Shown: piece after piece, positions 56,460 through 64,000 of the stretch
How positions within the stretch are numbered: the stretch's first letter is position 1
How the letters are laid out: every line of letters starts with the position of its first letter
NCBI RefSeq assembly: GCF_017351175.1
Contig: NZ_JAFMPN010000004.1
Coordinates: forward strand, 62,001-126,000
Direction of reading: 5' to 3'
Source: Desulfovibrio sp. Huiquan2017
GTDB lineage: Bacteria > Desulfobacterota > Desulfovibrionia > Desulfovibrionales > Desulfovibrionaceae
Length of the DNA: 64,000 nt
Notes under the pieces: model-generated
What the model was told of the DNA's origin: nothing
The model's database searches: none
The model's input: only the letters and a program-made list of their open reading frames with translations
Translations under genes and position numbers: made by a program

Positions 56460-57338
56460 CTAGATGACCTTGTTCAACGGATACTCGATGATGCCCTCGG
56501 CGCCGAACCCGACAAGCCGGGGGATCAGTTCGCGGACGATCTTCTCCTCGACCATGACTTCCACGGACAACCAGTTGGGGTCCTGAAGCTCGGCCACGGT
56601 GGGAGAATTGAGGGACGGCAAGGTGCCGTTGAGATCCTTGAGCTTATCCTTGGGCAGGTTCATCTTGAGTCCGACCATCTTGCCGGCGCGCAACGCGCCC
56701 TGGAGGAGCAGGTTGATCTCCTCGATGAGCTGGCGCTTTTCGGGGTCGGCCCAGGCGTCCTTGTTGGCGATGATCTGGGTGTTGGTCTGCATCAGTTCGG
56801 CGATGATCCGCAGGCCGTTGGCCTTGATCGTCGTGCCGGTCTCGGTGATCTCGACGATGCCGTCGCACAGTCCCTCGACCACCTTGGCCTCGGTGGTTCC
56901 CCAGGAAAAGGACACATCCACGTGGATGCCCATGGACTCGAAGTACTCCTTGGTGAAGCCCATGAGCTCGGTGGAGATCTTCTTGCCTTCCAGGTCCTCG
57001 GGCCGCTTGTACGGGGAGTCGCCGCGCACGCAGAGCACCCAGCGGGCCTTGCGGTTGGAGACCTTGGAATAGATCAGGTCGTCAACCACGACCACGTCGG
57101 ACTTGTTCTCGCGGATCCAGTCCATGCCGGTCAGGCCCACGTCGAAAGTGCCGTTCTCGACGTACATGGACATTTCCTGGGCGCGGGCCAGGGAGCACTT
57201 GATGCGGTTGTCGTCGATATCCGGGAAATAGTTGCGCTCGTGCAGCTTGATCTTCCAGCCTGCCTTTTCGAACAGTTTGATGGTCGCATCCTGGAGAGAG
57301 CCCTTGGGCACGCCGAGTCGGAGAAATTGTTCACTCAT
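56460..57338 (-). CDS. hisG: ATP phosphoribosyltransferase (long form)
   Basis: A 292-residue HisG, first enzyme of histidine synthesis. [15 protein letters not shown] opens the protein, VGLTGMDWI follows, and a C-terminal ACT-like regulatory domain (about 215-290) marks the long, HisZ-independent form subject to histidine feedback. It overlaps hisI by 4 bases. Confidence 0.94.
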   Translation of the reverse strand: MSEQFLRLGVPKGSLQDATIKLFEKAGWKIKLHERNYFPDIDDNRIKCSLARAQEMSMYVENGTFDVGLTGMDWIRENKSDVVVVDDLIYSKVSNRKARWVLCVRGDSPYKRPEDLEGKKISTELMGFTKEYFESMGIHVDVSFSWGTTEAKVVEGLCDGIVEITETGTTIKANGLRIIAELMQTNTQIIANKDAWADPEKRQLIEEINLLLQGALRAGKMVGLKMNLPKDKLKDLNGTLPSLNSPTVAELQDPNWLSVEVMVEEKIVRELIPRLVGFGAEGIIEYPLNKVI

Positions 57339-57712
57339 TTCTTATATACCTCTTTGGGGTCGAAGACGTAGGGCGAGCATTCGCTGACCACGCCGTCCTT
57401 GAGTTCGCGGTAGAAACAGGAGCGGTAGCCCTTGTGGCAGGCCGCGCCGCCGATCTGCTCGATCAGAAGTACCAAGGTGTCGTCGTCGCAGTCAATGCGG
57501 ATGGACTTCACCTTCTGCGTATGGCCCGAGGTACCGCCCTTATGCCATATCTCCTGACGGCTGCGGCTCCAGTAATGGGCCTCGCCGGTTTTGAGGGTCT
57601 TTTCCCAGGATTCTTCATTCATGTAGGCCATCATCAGGATTTCGCCGGTCTCGGCGTCCTGGGCGATGGCGGGCACAAGGCCGTTCATTTTTTCGAAATC
57701 AGGTCTGATCAC
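57335..57712 (-). CDS. hisI: Phosphoribosyl-AMP cyclohydrolase
   Basis: A 125-residue HisI catalysing the third step of histidine synthesis. The metal site is in [15 protein letters not shown] and [14 protein letters not shown]. It lacks the HisE pyrophosphohydrolase domain, so hisE must be elsewhere. It is translated just before hisG, coupled by a 4-base overlap. Confidence 0.94.
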   Translation of the reverse strand: MIRPDFEKMNGLVPAIAQDAETGEILMMAYMNEESWEKTLKTGEAHYWSRSRQEIWHKGGTSGHTQKVKSIRIDCDDDTLVLLIEQIGGAACHKGYRSCFYRELKDGVVSECSPYVFDPKEVYKK

Positions 57713-57861
57713 TTGCGGTACCTCGTATCAGATATGTCCCCACGGCCCGGGATTGGGCCGGGGGAGGTATATAGCCAATGCCGTTCCAAAGCGCAACCCG
57801 AGGCGGTGCGGCGTCACCGGATCGTCATCCGCCGTTTCGCGCGACCAACGCCCTTCCGGCT

Positions 57862-58971
57862 TCAGGCGTCCCCGGCCGGGGACTTCCCGCGCCGGGTCCC
57901 CGCGGCCTCCGGCTTCGGCGAAGCACCGCACTCCCGTTCCCGCAGCCGCCGCAGTCGGAGCGGACTCAGGTTCTTGATCAGGCCGACCATGGACCGGAAG
58001 CCGAACAAGATGGAGCCGCCCAGGAAAAGGAGCGGCAGCACAGCGTTCAATCCGCCGAGGACGTCGACCTCCCCGAAGAGGGGCACGCCCAGGCTCAGGA
58101 ACAGACCGAGGGCGCAGAGAACCACGAGAAGCATGTCCATGCCTGTGCGGGTGTTGCGGATGACGCAGACCACGTCGGATTGGATCACATCCTGCGCCAC
58201 CTCCGCGACCACGGCGGAAACCGCGTCGGGCGAGGCCTCCGGTCGCGGAAGGGGGCCCGGTTCCTGTTCCCTGCGCATCTTGCCCGTTATCTTGGCCACA
58301 TAGCCTATCTGCCACAGAACCACCGTGAGGAACAACCAATTCAGCGCGGCCGACGCCGGGGCAGCCAGCCGAACGCCCACGGCCTCGACGTGGGCGTGGA
58401 CCAGCACGGGCGTGTCATAGAGGCCGTGCAGGAGTATCGGAATGAGCAGGGCCTTGGCCAACAAGCCTCGTCCGCCGCCGTCCGCAAAGGCGGCCCGGCC
58501 GACGAAATAGCCCATGATGGCCCCGTCCATGGCATGGCTCGGCACGGCCAGCACTCCCCTGGCCACGGCGAGCATGGAGTTGTCGGCGGCCATGACATAG
58601 GCCAGGTTCTCAAAGGTGGCGAACCCGACGGCCACGGTCACGCCGTAGACAATGCCGTCCATGGGTTCGTCAAAGGCGGGGAAGCGCCTGCACAGACCGT
58701 AGAGCACGGCGAATTTCAGGCACTCCTCGGGCACGGCCGCGAGCAGGAAGGCGTCCAAGGCGCCCGACAGATAGGGGTTGTCCGCCGGGAACAGGGCTTG
58801 GGCGAAGTCGAAGAGCGGGGAGAGGACGTAAAAGACCACCGGAACGAGCATCCCGAGCAGGAAGGCGACGGTGAGCGCGCCCGGCGGTTCGGGGTACTTG
58901 TCGCTGGTCAGGAACATCCACATCAGGACGACCGACGGCAGGATGGACAGGAAAAGAAGCGCGTAGTTCAC
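57862..58971 (-). CDS. PrsW-family intramembrane metalloprotease
   Basis: A 369-residue membrane protein starting at GTG 58971 (GAGG 5 bases upstream). About eight membrane segments; PrsW motifs are PEECLKF (Glu-Glu), VPSHAMDG (His) and LLHGLYD (His-Asp). PrsW proteases cut anti-sigma factors in the membrane in Firmicutes; the target here is unknown and no sigma/anti-sigma pair is adjacent. The C-terminus is a basic soluble tail. Confidence 0.83.
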   Translation of the reverse strand: MNYALLFLSILPSVVLMWMFLTSDKYPEPPGALTVAFLLGMLVPVVFYVLSPLFDFAQALFPADNPYLSGALDAFLLAAVPEECLKFAVLYGLCRRFPAFDEPMDGIVYGVTVAVGFATFENLAYVMAADNSMLAVARGVLAVPSHAMDGAIMGYFVGRAAFADGGGRGLLAKALLIPILLHGLYDTPVLVHAHVEAVGVRLAAPASAALNWLFLTVVLWQIGYVAKITGKMRREQEPGPLPRPEASPDAVSAVVAEVAQDVIQSDVVCVIRNTRTGMDMLLVVLCALGLFLSLGVPLFGEVDVLGGLNAVLPLLFLGGSILFGFRSMVGLIKNLSPLRLRRLRERECGASPKPEAAGTRRGKSPAGDA

Positions 58972-59139
58972 AAGGCCCTCGCAACCGTCCGGCCGGCCGC
59001 GTCCATCTGGGGCCGTTCCATTGAACAGGGTGGCATCATAGAGGTCCCATAGCGGCCGGAGTCCCCACGGTCAACGTTTACCACCCGGTCTTTATCTGCT
59101 ACACCTGCGCTCACCTAACCCATACAAGGAGATACGGAC

Positions 59140-60303
59140 ATGCCCGTTCGTTCCAAGGATAATTTTCTGGTTTTCGGCGCCCCCCTCATCGGCCAAGAGG
59201 AAATCGACGAAGTGGTCGATTCCATGAAATCAGGCTGGCTCGGCACGGGCCCCAAAGTGGCCCGGTTCGAGCGCGAGTTCTCCGCCTACGTGGGGGCCGC
59301 CCACGCCGCGGCCTGCAACTCCTGCACCGCCGCCCTGCACCTCTCGCTGGTGGCCCTGGGCCTTGAGCCCGGCGACGAGGTCATCACCACGCCGTTGACC
59401 TTCTGCGCTTCGGTCAACGCCATCATCCACGCCGGGGGCACGCCCGTGCTGGCCGACGTGGATCCGGTCACCCAAAACATAGACCCGGACCGCATCCGCG
59501 AGAAGATCACTCCCCGCACCAAGGCCCTCCTGCCCGTGCACTTCGCGGGCCGGTCCTGCGACATGGATCCGATCATGGCCATCGCCAACGAGCACAACCT
59601 CAAGGTGGTGGAGGACTGCGCCCACGCCATCGAGACCACCTACAAAGGCCGCCACGCAGGCACCTTCGGCGACTTCGGCTGCTTTTCCTTCTACGTGACC
59701 AAGAACGTCTGCACCGGCGAGGGCGGCATGGTCATCGCCCGCGAGGATGCGGACATCAGCGACATCAAGGTGCTCGGCCTGCACGGCATGTCCGCCGACG
59801 CCTGGAAGCGTTTTTCGGATGAGGGGTACAAGCACTACCAGGTGATCCACGCCGGATTCAAATACAACATGATGGACATCCAGGCGGCCATCGGCATCCA
59901 TCAGTTGAACCGGGTGGAGGAAAATTTCAAACGGCGCTGCGAGATCTGGGACATGTACCAGGAGGCGTTCCGGACGCTGCCCGTGGGCACCCCGGCCCCG
60001 GAAGAACCCGGCACCCGCCACGCCCGGCACCTGTACACCCTGATGATCGACCCCGTGGCCTGCGGCCTGGACCGCGATCAGTTCCTGGTCCGGTTGACCA
60101 AGGAAAACATCGGCGCGGGCGTGCACTATCTGGCCGTGCCCGAGCATCCCTATTACCGGGATCGCTATGGCTGGAAACTGGAGGACACCCCCCACGCCGT
60201 GGCCCTGGGCCGCGAGACCCTGAGCCTGCCGCTGTCCGCCAAGCTGACCGATGACGACGTGGCCGACGTGATCAAGGCCGTAAACCTCTGCCTGGGGGCC
60301 TAG
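59140..60303 (+). CDS. DegT/DnrJ/EryC1-family sugar aminotransferase
   Basis: A 387-residue PLP-dependent aminotransferase acting on nucleotide-linked keto sugars. The fold-type I features are ACNSCTAALHLSL, EDCAHAIETTYKG and the PLP lysine in FYVTKNVCTGEGG. It resembles PseC/ArnB-like enzymes. AAGGAG precedes the ATG. No glycan cluster surrounds it, so the sugar cannot be inferred. Confidence 0.88.
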   Translation: MPVRSKDNFLVFGAPLIGQEEIDEVVDSMKSGWLGTGPKVARFEREFSAYVGAAHAAACNSCTAALHLSLVALGLEPGDEVITTPLTFCASVNAIIHAGGTPVLADVDPVTQNIDPDRIREKITPRTKALLPVHFAGRSCDMDPIMAIANEHNLKVVEDCAHAIETTYKGRHAGTFGDFGCFSFYVTKNVCTGEGGMVIAREDADISDIKVLGLHGMSADAWKRFSDEGYKHYQVIHAGFKYNMMDIQAAIGIHQLNRVEENFKRRCEIWDMYQEAFRTLPVGTPAPEEPGTRHARHLYTLMIDPVACGLDRDQFLVRLTKENIGAGVHYLAVPEHPYYRDRYGWKLEDTPHAVALGRETLSLPLSAKLTDDDVADVIKAVNLCLGA

Positions 60304-60361
60304 CACCGCACTCAAAAGGCCAAATGCCGGGCCCCCGGAGCGGTTCGTTCATCCGACGCGC

Positions 60362-60808
60362 CTAGTCCGTCTCCCCGTCCCTCAAAAAGGGTGTGTGGGT
60401 AACGGCGAGAAGGATGCCTTCCGGGCTGAGGAAACGTGTGACGGTCTGCCCCCAGGGCTCTTCCCGCAGGCGTATAAGAAGGTCGTACCCGTGTGCTTCC
60501 AGAATTTTTGTCGCGGATTCGATATCGGCGACATCGATCTCAAGCCACGCCTGCGGCACGGGCACGCTCTCCGGCCATTCGGGCTTGCCGAAGCAGGAGA
60601 GCGCCGCCTTATCCAGCGGCCACAACGCGAAGTGTTTCACTCCCGGGATGTCCGCCGAATACAGATAGCCCGCATACCCTTCGATCGAGGCCAGTGGCAG
60701 GCGCAGGACATCTCGAAAAAGCCCTTCGCTCTTCTCCTGGTCGGTCACAATGGGGCCGAACCCGGCGACAAACAATACATTGATGCCATCCGGCATGGTA
60801 TGCGGCAT
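60362..60808 (-). CDS. VOC-family (glyoxalase/bleomycin-type) protein
   Basis: A 148-residue vicinal-oxygen-chelate protein with one pair of beta-alpha-beta-beta-beta modules; GFGPIVTDQEKSEGLFRDVL begins it and LSPEGILLAVTHTP ends it. It ends in DGETD. Function unknown; its neighbours give no clue. An ATG 12 bases downstream is an alternative start. Confidence 0.78.
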   Translation of the reverse strand: MPHTMPDGINVLFVAGFGPIVTDQEKSEGLFRDVLRLPLASIEGYAGYLYSADIPGVKHFALWPLDKAALSCFGKPEWPESVPVPQAWLEIDVADIESATKILEAHGYDLLIRLREEPWGQTVTRFLSPEGILLAVTHTPFLRDGETD

Positions 60809-60938
60809 ATATCTCTCAGTGTTTTTTAGGGAAGTTTATTCTTTTCACGGCGCATGAACACCTTGCGCCGCCATTGAAGGCAGGCACCCTTTCCCGCTCC
60901 AATCCATGGCGGCGGCATGCGGGGGCGACCGATCGGTC

Positions 60939-62126
60939 CTACTCCGTCCCGGCCAGCCGGTTGCGACCGTCCGCTTTGGCCGACGTCAGGAACTGTCCGG
61001 CCCGGGCAACCATGGCCGAGGCGCTGTCCAGCCCCGTGTTGTCGGCCAATCCCATGGAGATGGTCACTTTCAGGTCGGGATGAAACTCGTCCCAGGGGTA
61101 GGCCTCCACGGCCCGGCGGATGTTTTCGCAGGCGATAGCCGCCTTGTCGCGGGTGGTATTGGTGAACAGGACGACGAACTCCTCCCCCCCATACCGGGCG
61201 ACCACGTCGCTCTTGCGGGTATGCCGGGTAAACAGTTCGGCCACCTTTTCCAGGACCATGTCCCCCACCTCGCGCGAAAATTGCTCATTCAGGCCCCGGA
61301 AAAGATCCAGGTCGCCCATCACGAGGGACAAGGGCTGCTCATAGCGTTTGGCGCTCTCGAAAAACTGCCGGGCCTGCTCGTCGAAATGGCGTCGGTTGTA
61401 CAATTCGGTCTGCGGGTCCAGCACGGCCAGTTCGCCCAGCTCAACCCGGCAGCGGGCCAACTCGTCGCTCATGGCGTTGTAGACCTCGGCCATCTCGGCC
61501 AGTTCGTCGTCCGTGCCCAGCTCGACGCAATGACCGCCGCCGTCCGCGGTACCGACATCCCGCACCGACTCGACCAGCCGGTGGGCCGGTCTCCCCTGCC
61601 GCCAGGCGAACGCCAGCCCCAGGAGCGCCGTCAGAACCATCGCGCATCCCGCGCCGACCGCCAACGCCATGTCGGCCGTGCCCAGGAACCGCACGTCGTC
61701 GCGCACCAGCCTCTCCTCGCCGATATGGGCCGCCAAAGCCACGACCCGCCCGTCCACGGTCACGGGCACAGCCTCGGCCAGAACCCCGCCGGGAACGATT
61801 TCTCCCGCCTTGTATGGACCGGCCGGGAACAAGAGCGCCCCCGCCTGATCCATGACCAGGAAGCGGAACGGCTGGCCCTGCCACCGCCTGGAGGCCTCCA
61901 ACGGCGTCGCGAAGGTGCTGAACGGTTCGATGTGCAAAGCCCGCTCCAGGCCGCCGTGGCGGGCGGCGTAGTCCGCCAAGTCCGCACGGAAGAGTGCAAA
62001 CTCCTCTTGCAGGACATATTCTTCAAAATCGCTGCGGATCAATTGTCGGGCAATGAAGACGACCGTCAGACAACTGACGAGGCCAATGAGCACATATCCC
62101 ACCGTCAGTTTCGATTGCATGCGCAT
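60939..62126 (-). CDS. Membrane-bound diguanylate cyclase (GGEEF)
   Basis: A 395-residue sensor cyclase: membrane helix (about 8-28), periplasmic sensor (about 30-150), second helix (about 153-175), HAMP-like segment (about 176-230) and a GGDEF domain. The active site is GGEEF (313-317) and the allosteric I-site RKSD lies at 304-307, five residues before it, so c-di-GMP synthesis with product feedback is expected. GGGAG is 7 bases before the ATG. Confidence 0.9.
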   Translation of the reverse strand: MRMQSKLTVGYVLIGLVSCLTVVFIARQLIRSDFEEYVLQEEFALFRADLADYAARHGGLERALHIEPFSTFATPLEASRRWQGQPFRFLVMDQAGALLFPAGPYKAGEIVPGGVLAEAVPVTVDGRVVALAAHIGEERLVRDDVRFLGTADMALAVGAGCAMVLTALLGLAFAWRQGRPAHRLVESVRDVGTADGGGHCVELGTDDELAEMAEVYNAMSDELARCRVELGELAVLDPQTELYNRRHFDEQARQFFESAKRYEQPLSLVMGDLDLFRGLNEQFSREVGDMVLEKVAELFTRHTRKSDVVARYGGEEFVVLFTNTTRDKAAIACENIRRAVEAYPWDEFHPDLKVTISMGLADNTGLDSASAMVARAGQFLTSAKADGRNRLAGTE

Positions 62127-62225
62127 GTCGAGGCTCCCTGATTCAACATATCGAAAACACTATTCCAGCCATGAAATCTTGTGCCCAAAAAGGCGCACGG
62201 AGTCAATGATTACCGGCGCTCACAC

Positions 62226-62249
62226 AAAAAAGGCCCGGCGAACCGGGCC
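62226..62249 (-). terminator. Terminator of the 71-residue gene
   Basis: GGCCCGG / CCGGGCC stem with a CGAA loop; on the minus strand six T follow (62226-62231). Confidence 0.88.
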
Positions 62250-62274
62250 CTTCGAAACGCGCTTTCGACGGCGG

Positions 62275-62490
62275 TCAACAATCATGAAAATCCTTGTTGA
62301 TGTAGAAACAGAGGTCAAAGAGGTTCTGGACCATCTCATCCACCATGGCCCCGCGATCGGCACCGGGCGCTTCCACGCTCACGGTCTTATTGACGATCTT
62401 GGAAAAGAGCATGCCTATGAGCTGGTCGTCGTAGAGTGTCCAGTACTTACTGCCCGAGGGGAACTTCTTGTCGAATCCGTGATAATACAT
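62275..62490 (-). CDS. Small uncharacterised protein
   Basis: A 71-residue soluble protein beginning at ATG 62490, which has GGAG 8 bases upstream, and ended by its own terminator. It opens YYHGFDKKFPSGSKYWTLYD, continues with a segment ending VSVEAPGADRGAMVDEMVQ, and closes NKDFHDC. No family recognised. It is transcribed away from the response regulator. Confidence 0.7.
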   Translation of the reverse strand: MYYHGFDKKFPSGSKYWTLYDDQLIGMLFSKIVNKTVSVEAPGADRGAMVDEMVQNLFDLCFYINKDFHDC

Positions 62491-62684
62491 GCGGCGCGCT
62501 CCGATGGTCCTTGATTGGTTTTTCCCGTTGCCTAACTTATCGGCCGGGCCCGTCTTCCGCTTTATGCCTTCAAGCAATATTGTTCCCACATAAATTCAAA
62601 CGCTTATGCCCCGCATTCGGAATGCGCGCCCCCTACCTCCGAACGATGCCACGAGAAGGCCAAGTTGCGAAATTGTTGCCCATA

Positions 62685-62703
62685 TGTAACACTTATTGTT
62701 ACA
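62685..62703 (+). promoter_or_regulatory. Perfect inverted repeat upstream of the response regulator
   Basis: TGTAACA, CTTAT, TGTTACA forms a perfect 7-base inverted repeat about 45 bases before the start codon. It is not a Pho box. It could be an operator, perhaps for autoregulation. Confidence 0.45.
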
Positions 62704-62746
62704 GACATGGGGTATAGCAGTCCCATCACACCGAAAGGAGTCAACA

Positions 62747-63433
62747 GTGTCAGCCCAGAAAATCCTGGTGGTCGAAGACCACAGAGACACGCGTGAACTG
62801 CTGAAATACAACCTCACTACCGCCGGGTTCGACGTGGCCGCCGCCGAGGACGGCCAGCTCGGCCTGAGCCTGGCCCATGCCTTCAAGCCCGACATCATCC
62901 TGCTCGACCTGATGATGCCGGGAACCGACGGCCTGGAAGTCTGCCGCCAACTCAAGGGCGATCCGGCCACGGCCCGCATCCCGGTGATCATGCTCACGGC
63001 CAAGGGCGAGGAAGTGGACAAGATCGTCGGCCTGGAGCTCGGCGCCGACGATTACGTGGTCAAACCCTTTTCCCCGCGCGAACTGGCCCTGCGCATCAAG
63101 GCGATCCTGCGTCGCTACGGCGCGCCCGAGCCCAACGCCCCCAAATTGTGGGAACGCGAGGGGCTGCGCATCGACTTCGAGGCGCATCAGATCACCATCG
63201 ACGGGGAGGAGACCGCCCTTACGGCCACCGAGTTCAAACTTCTGACCGTGCTTGTGTCCGGGGCGGGCAAGGTCCAGACCCGCGACAACCTCCTGGACAC
63301 GGTCTGGGACACCCATTTCGAAGGATATTCCCGCACCGTGGATACCCATGTCCGGCGGCTGCGTCAGAAGCTGGGGCCCTATGCGTCCTGGATTGAGACC
63401 ATCCGTGGGGTGGGGTATCGGTTCAAGGCCTGA
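62747..63433 (+). CDS. OmpR/PhoB-type response regulator
   Basis: A 228-residue response regulator starting at GTG with AAAGGAG 6 bases upstream. The receiver has the acid pair (VVEDHRD), phospho-acceptor Asp54 in LLDLMMPG, Thr84 and Lys106 (VVKPF). The C-terminal winged helix ends VDTHVRRLRQKLG and RGVGYRFKA. It resembles PhoB, but no histidine kinase is seen in the remaining 560 bases. Confidence 0.92.
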   Translation: MSAQKILVVEDHRDTRELLKYNLTTAGFDVAAAEDGQLGLSLAHAFKPDIILLDLMMPGTDGLEVCRQLKGDPATARIPVIMLTAKGEEVDKIVGLELGADDYVVKPFSPRELALRIKAILRRYGAPEPNAPKLWEREGLRIDFEAHQITIDGEETALTATEFKLLTVLVSGAGKVQTRDNLLDTVWDTHFEGYSRTVDTHVRRLRQKLGPYASWIETIRGVGYRFKA

Positions 63434-63458
63434 TCCGGCCTACATTGGCAAGTAACGG

Positions 63459-63493
63459 CCCCGGCAAGCAGCGAAGGTTGCTTGCCGGGGTCT
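63459..63493 (+). terminator. Terminator after the response regulator gene
   Basis: CCCCGGCAAGCA / TGCTTGCCGGGG (63459-63470 with 63479-63490), 8-base loop, then a short T-rich run. It indicates the gene is monocistronic at its 3' end. Confidence 0.85.
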
Positions 63494-64000
63494 TTGGTTT
63501 GGTCCGCCCAACTTGAATTTTGGACAGTCGCCGAGGGGGCGGGCCCCGTGCGATGGAGAGGGAGAGAGCCAGTGAGGCGGCTGAAGCCGCACCAGCCTTT
63601 GGAGAGCCGCCGTGCGGGGCTTTGCCCCGCACTTGCTCCATGCCCTCCCGGCGGGGTCCTTTTTTTGCCGGCCCAAAAAAAGGACGAAAAAAAGGGCCCT
63701 GGAGGGGGCGCGGCCGCCCGGGGGATCGGGCGCAAGAATCCGATCCGCTTGGGGCGGCTCCCTCTGCCTAAAGATATAGCGAGACTCTCGGGTCGAAACG
63801 CTTCCTTTTACCTCGGTCCGACTCCCGCCGGAACAGGAGCCGCCGCCCCTTCGCGGTCGGCTTCTAACGCCCGATCCAGGGCTCGTTCGGCGTGGTGAAG
63901 AGGGGTGGGGGGACGCGGGGGAAGTTGCCATGACCGGGAGACCGATGAGAGCCGCTGTCGGGTGCTGGGCACCCGAGGCGCTCCAGGAGGAGGAGCCGGG
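63494..64000. other. GC-rich non-coding end of window
   Basis: No supportable gene. It contains a perfect hairpin GTGCGGGGC-TTT-GCCCCGCAC at 63612-63632 and poly-A/poly-T-flanked GC blocks at 63655-63700. The open frames here are low-complexity Arg/Pro/Ser and lack ribosome sites. Confidence 0.5.

Noticed and set aside
63440-63931. 163-codon minus-strand frame near the window end
   Set aside because: Low-complexity Arg/Pro/Ser sequence, no ribosome site, and it runs through the response regulator's terminator.

Overview
The window looks like a chromosomal segment of a GC-rich, anaerobic, flagellated Desulfovibrionaceae-type bacterium (Desulfovibrio / Pseudodesulfovibrio group). This is an inference from gene content: ferredoxin-linked 2-oxoacid oxidation with phosphate acyltransferase/kinase ATP recovery, a GlcD/GlcF-type 2-hydroxyacid dehydrogenase pair, a sigma-54 activator, a zapA - 6S RNA - RNase Y arrangement, and scattered chemotaxis and c-di-GMP-type genes. 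No prophage, insertion sequence, CRISPR array, rRNA or tRNA was recognised. Most of the window reads as core genome.

Region 1 (about 1-16 kb) is the most coherent metabolic block. It holds two OPT-like multi-pass membrane proteins flanking a periplasmic solute-binding protein, then a PrpR-type sigma-54 activator. Convergent to these is a minus-strand operon of a DASS anion symporter, a four-subunit 2-oxoacid:ferredoxin oxidoreductase, phosphate butyryltransferase and butyrate kinase. Immediately upstream on the same strand lies a GlcD-like flavoprotein with its Fe-S partner. A full-consensus -24/-12 promoter, a near-consensus IHF site and a repeat cluster sit in front of the symporter. Together these genes can be read as an organic-acid oxidation module: import, 2-hydroxyacid to 2-oxoacid, 2-oxoacid to acyl-CoA, acyl-phosphate, then ATP. 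The actual substrate is not evident from sequence.

Region 2 (16-26 kb) is housekeeping: glmU, a short ZapB-like coiled coil, zapA, 6S RNA, rny, cheR, a YmdB-type phosphoesterase, tyrS, dapF, and small proteins.

Region 3 (26-39 kb) carries two tandem paralogues joining a degenerate receiver to TPR repeats, an AraC regulator with a DMT exporter, a DUF2157-like membrane protein, argS with a SPOR protein, an alpha/beta hydrolase with a hexapeptide acetyltransferase, a YhhQ-type transporter, and a TetR gene preceded by paired operator-like repeats. A small minus-strand gene near 38.8 kb appears frameshifted.

Region 4 (39-52 kb) holds acs, a Ser/Thr protein kinase fused to a DUF1566 domain, a SPOR lipoprotein, HIT and HU-family genes, fabD-aroE-cyclophilin, HDOD-cheD, a phosphoesterase and an AMIN-type amidase.

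Region 5 (52-64 kb) has a Sel1 protein, a 965-residue MrfA-type helicase with a C-terminal DEDD exonuclease domain, an HD-GYP-like protein whose HD is HN, hisI-hisG, a PrsW-type protease, a DegT aminotransferase, a VOC protein, a diguanylate cyclase, a 71-residue unknown and an OmpR/PhoB-type response regulator. The last 500 bases are GC-rich and hairpin-rich with no gene I can support.
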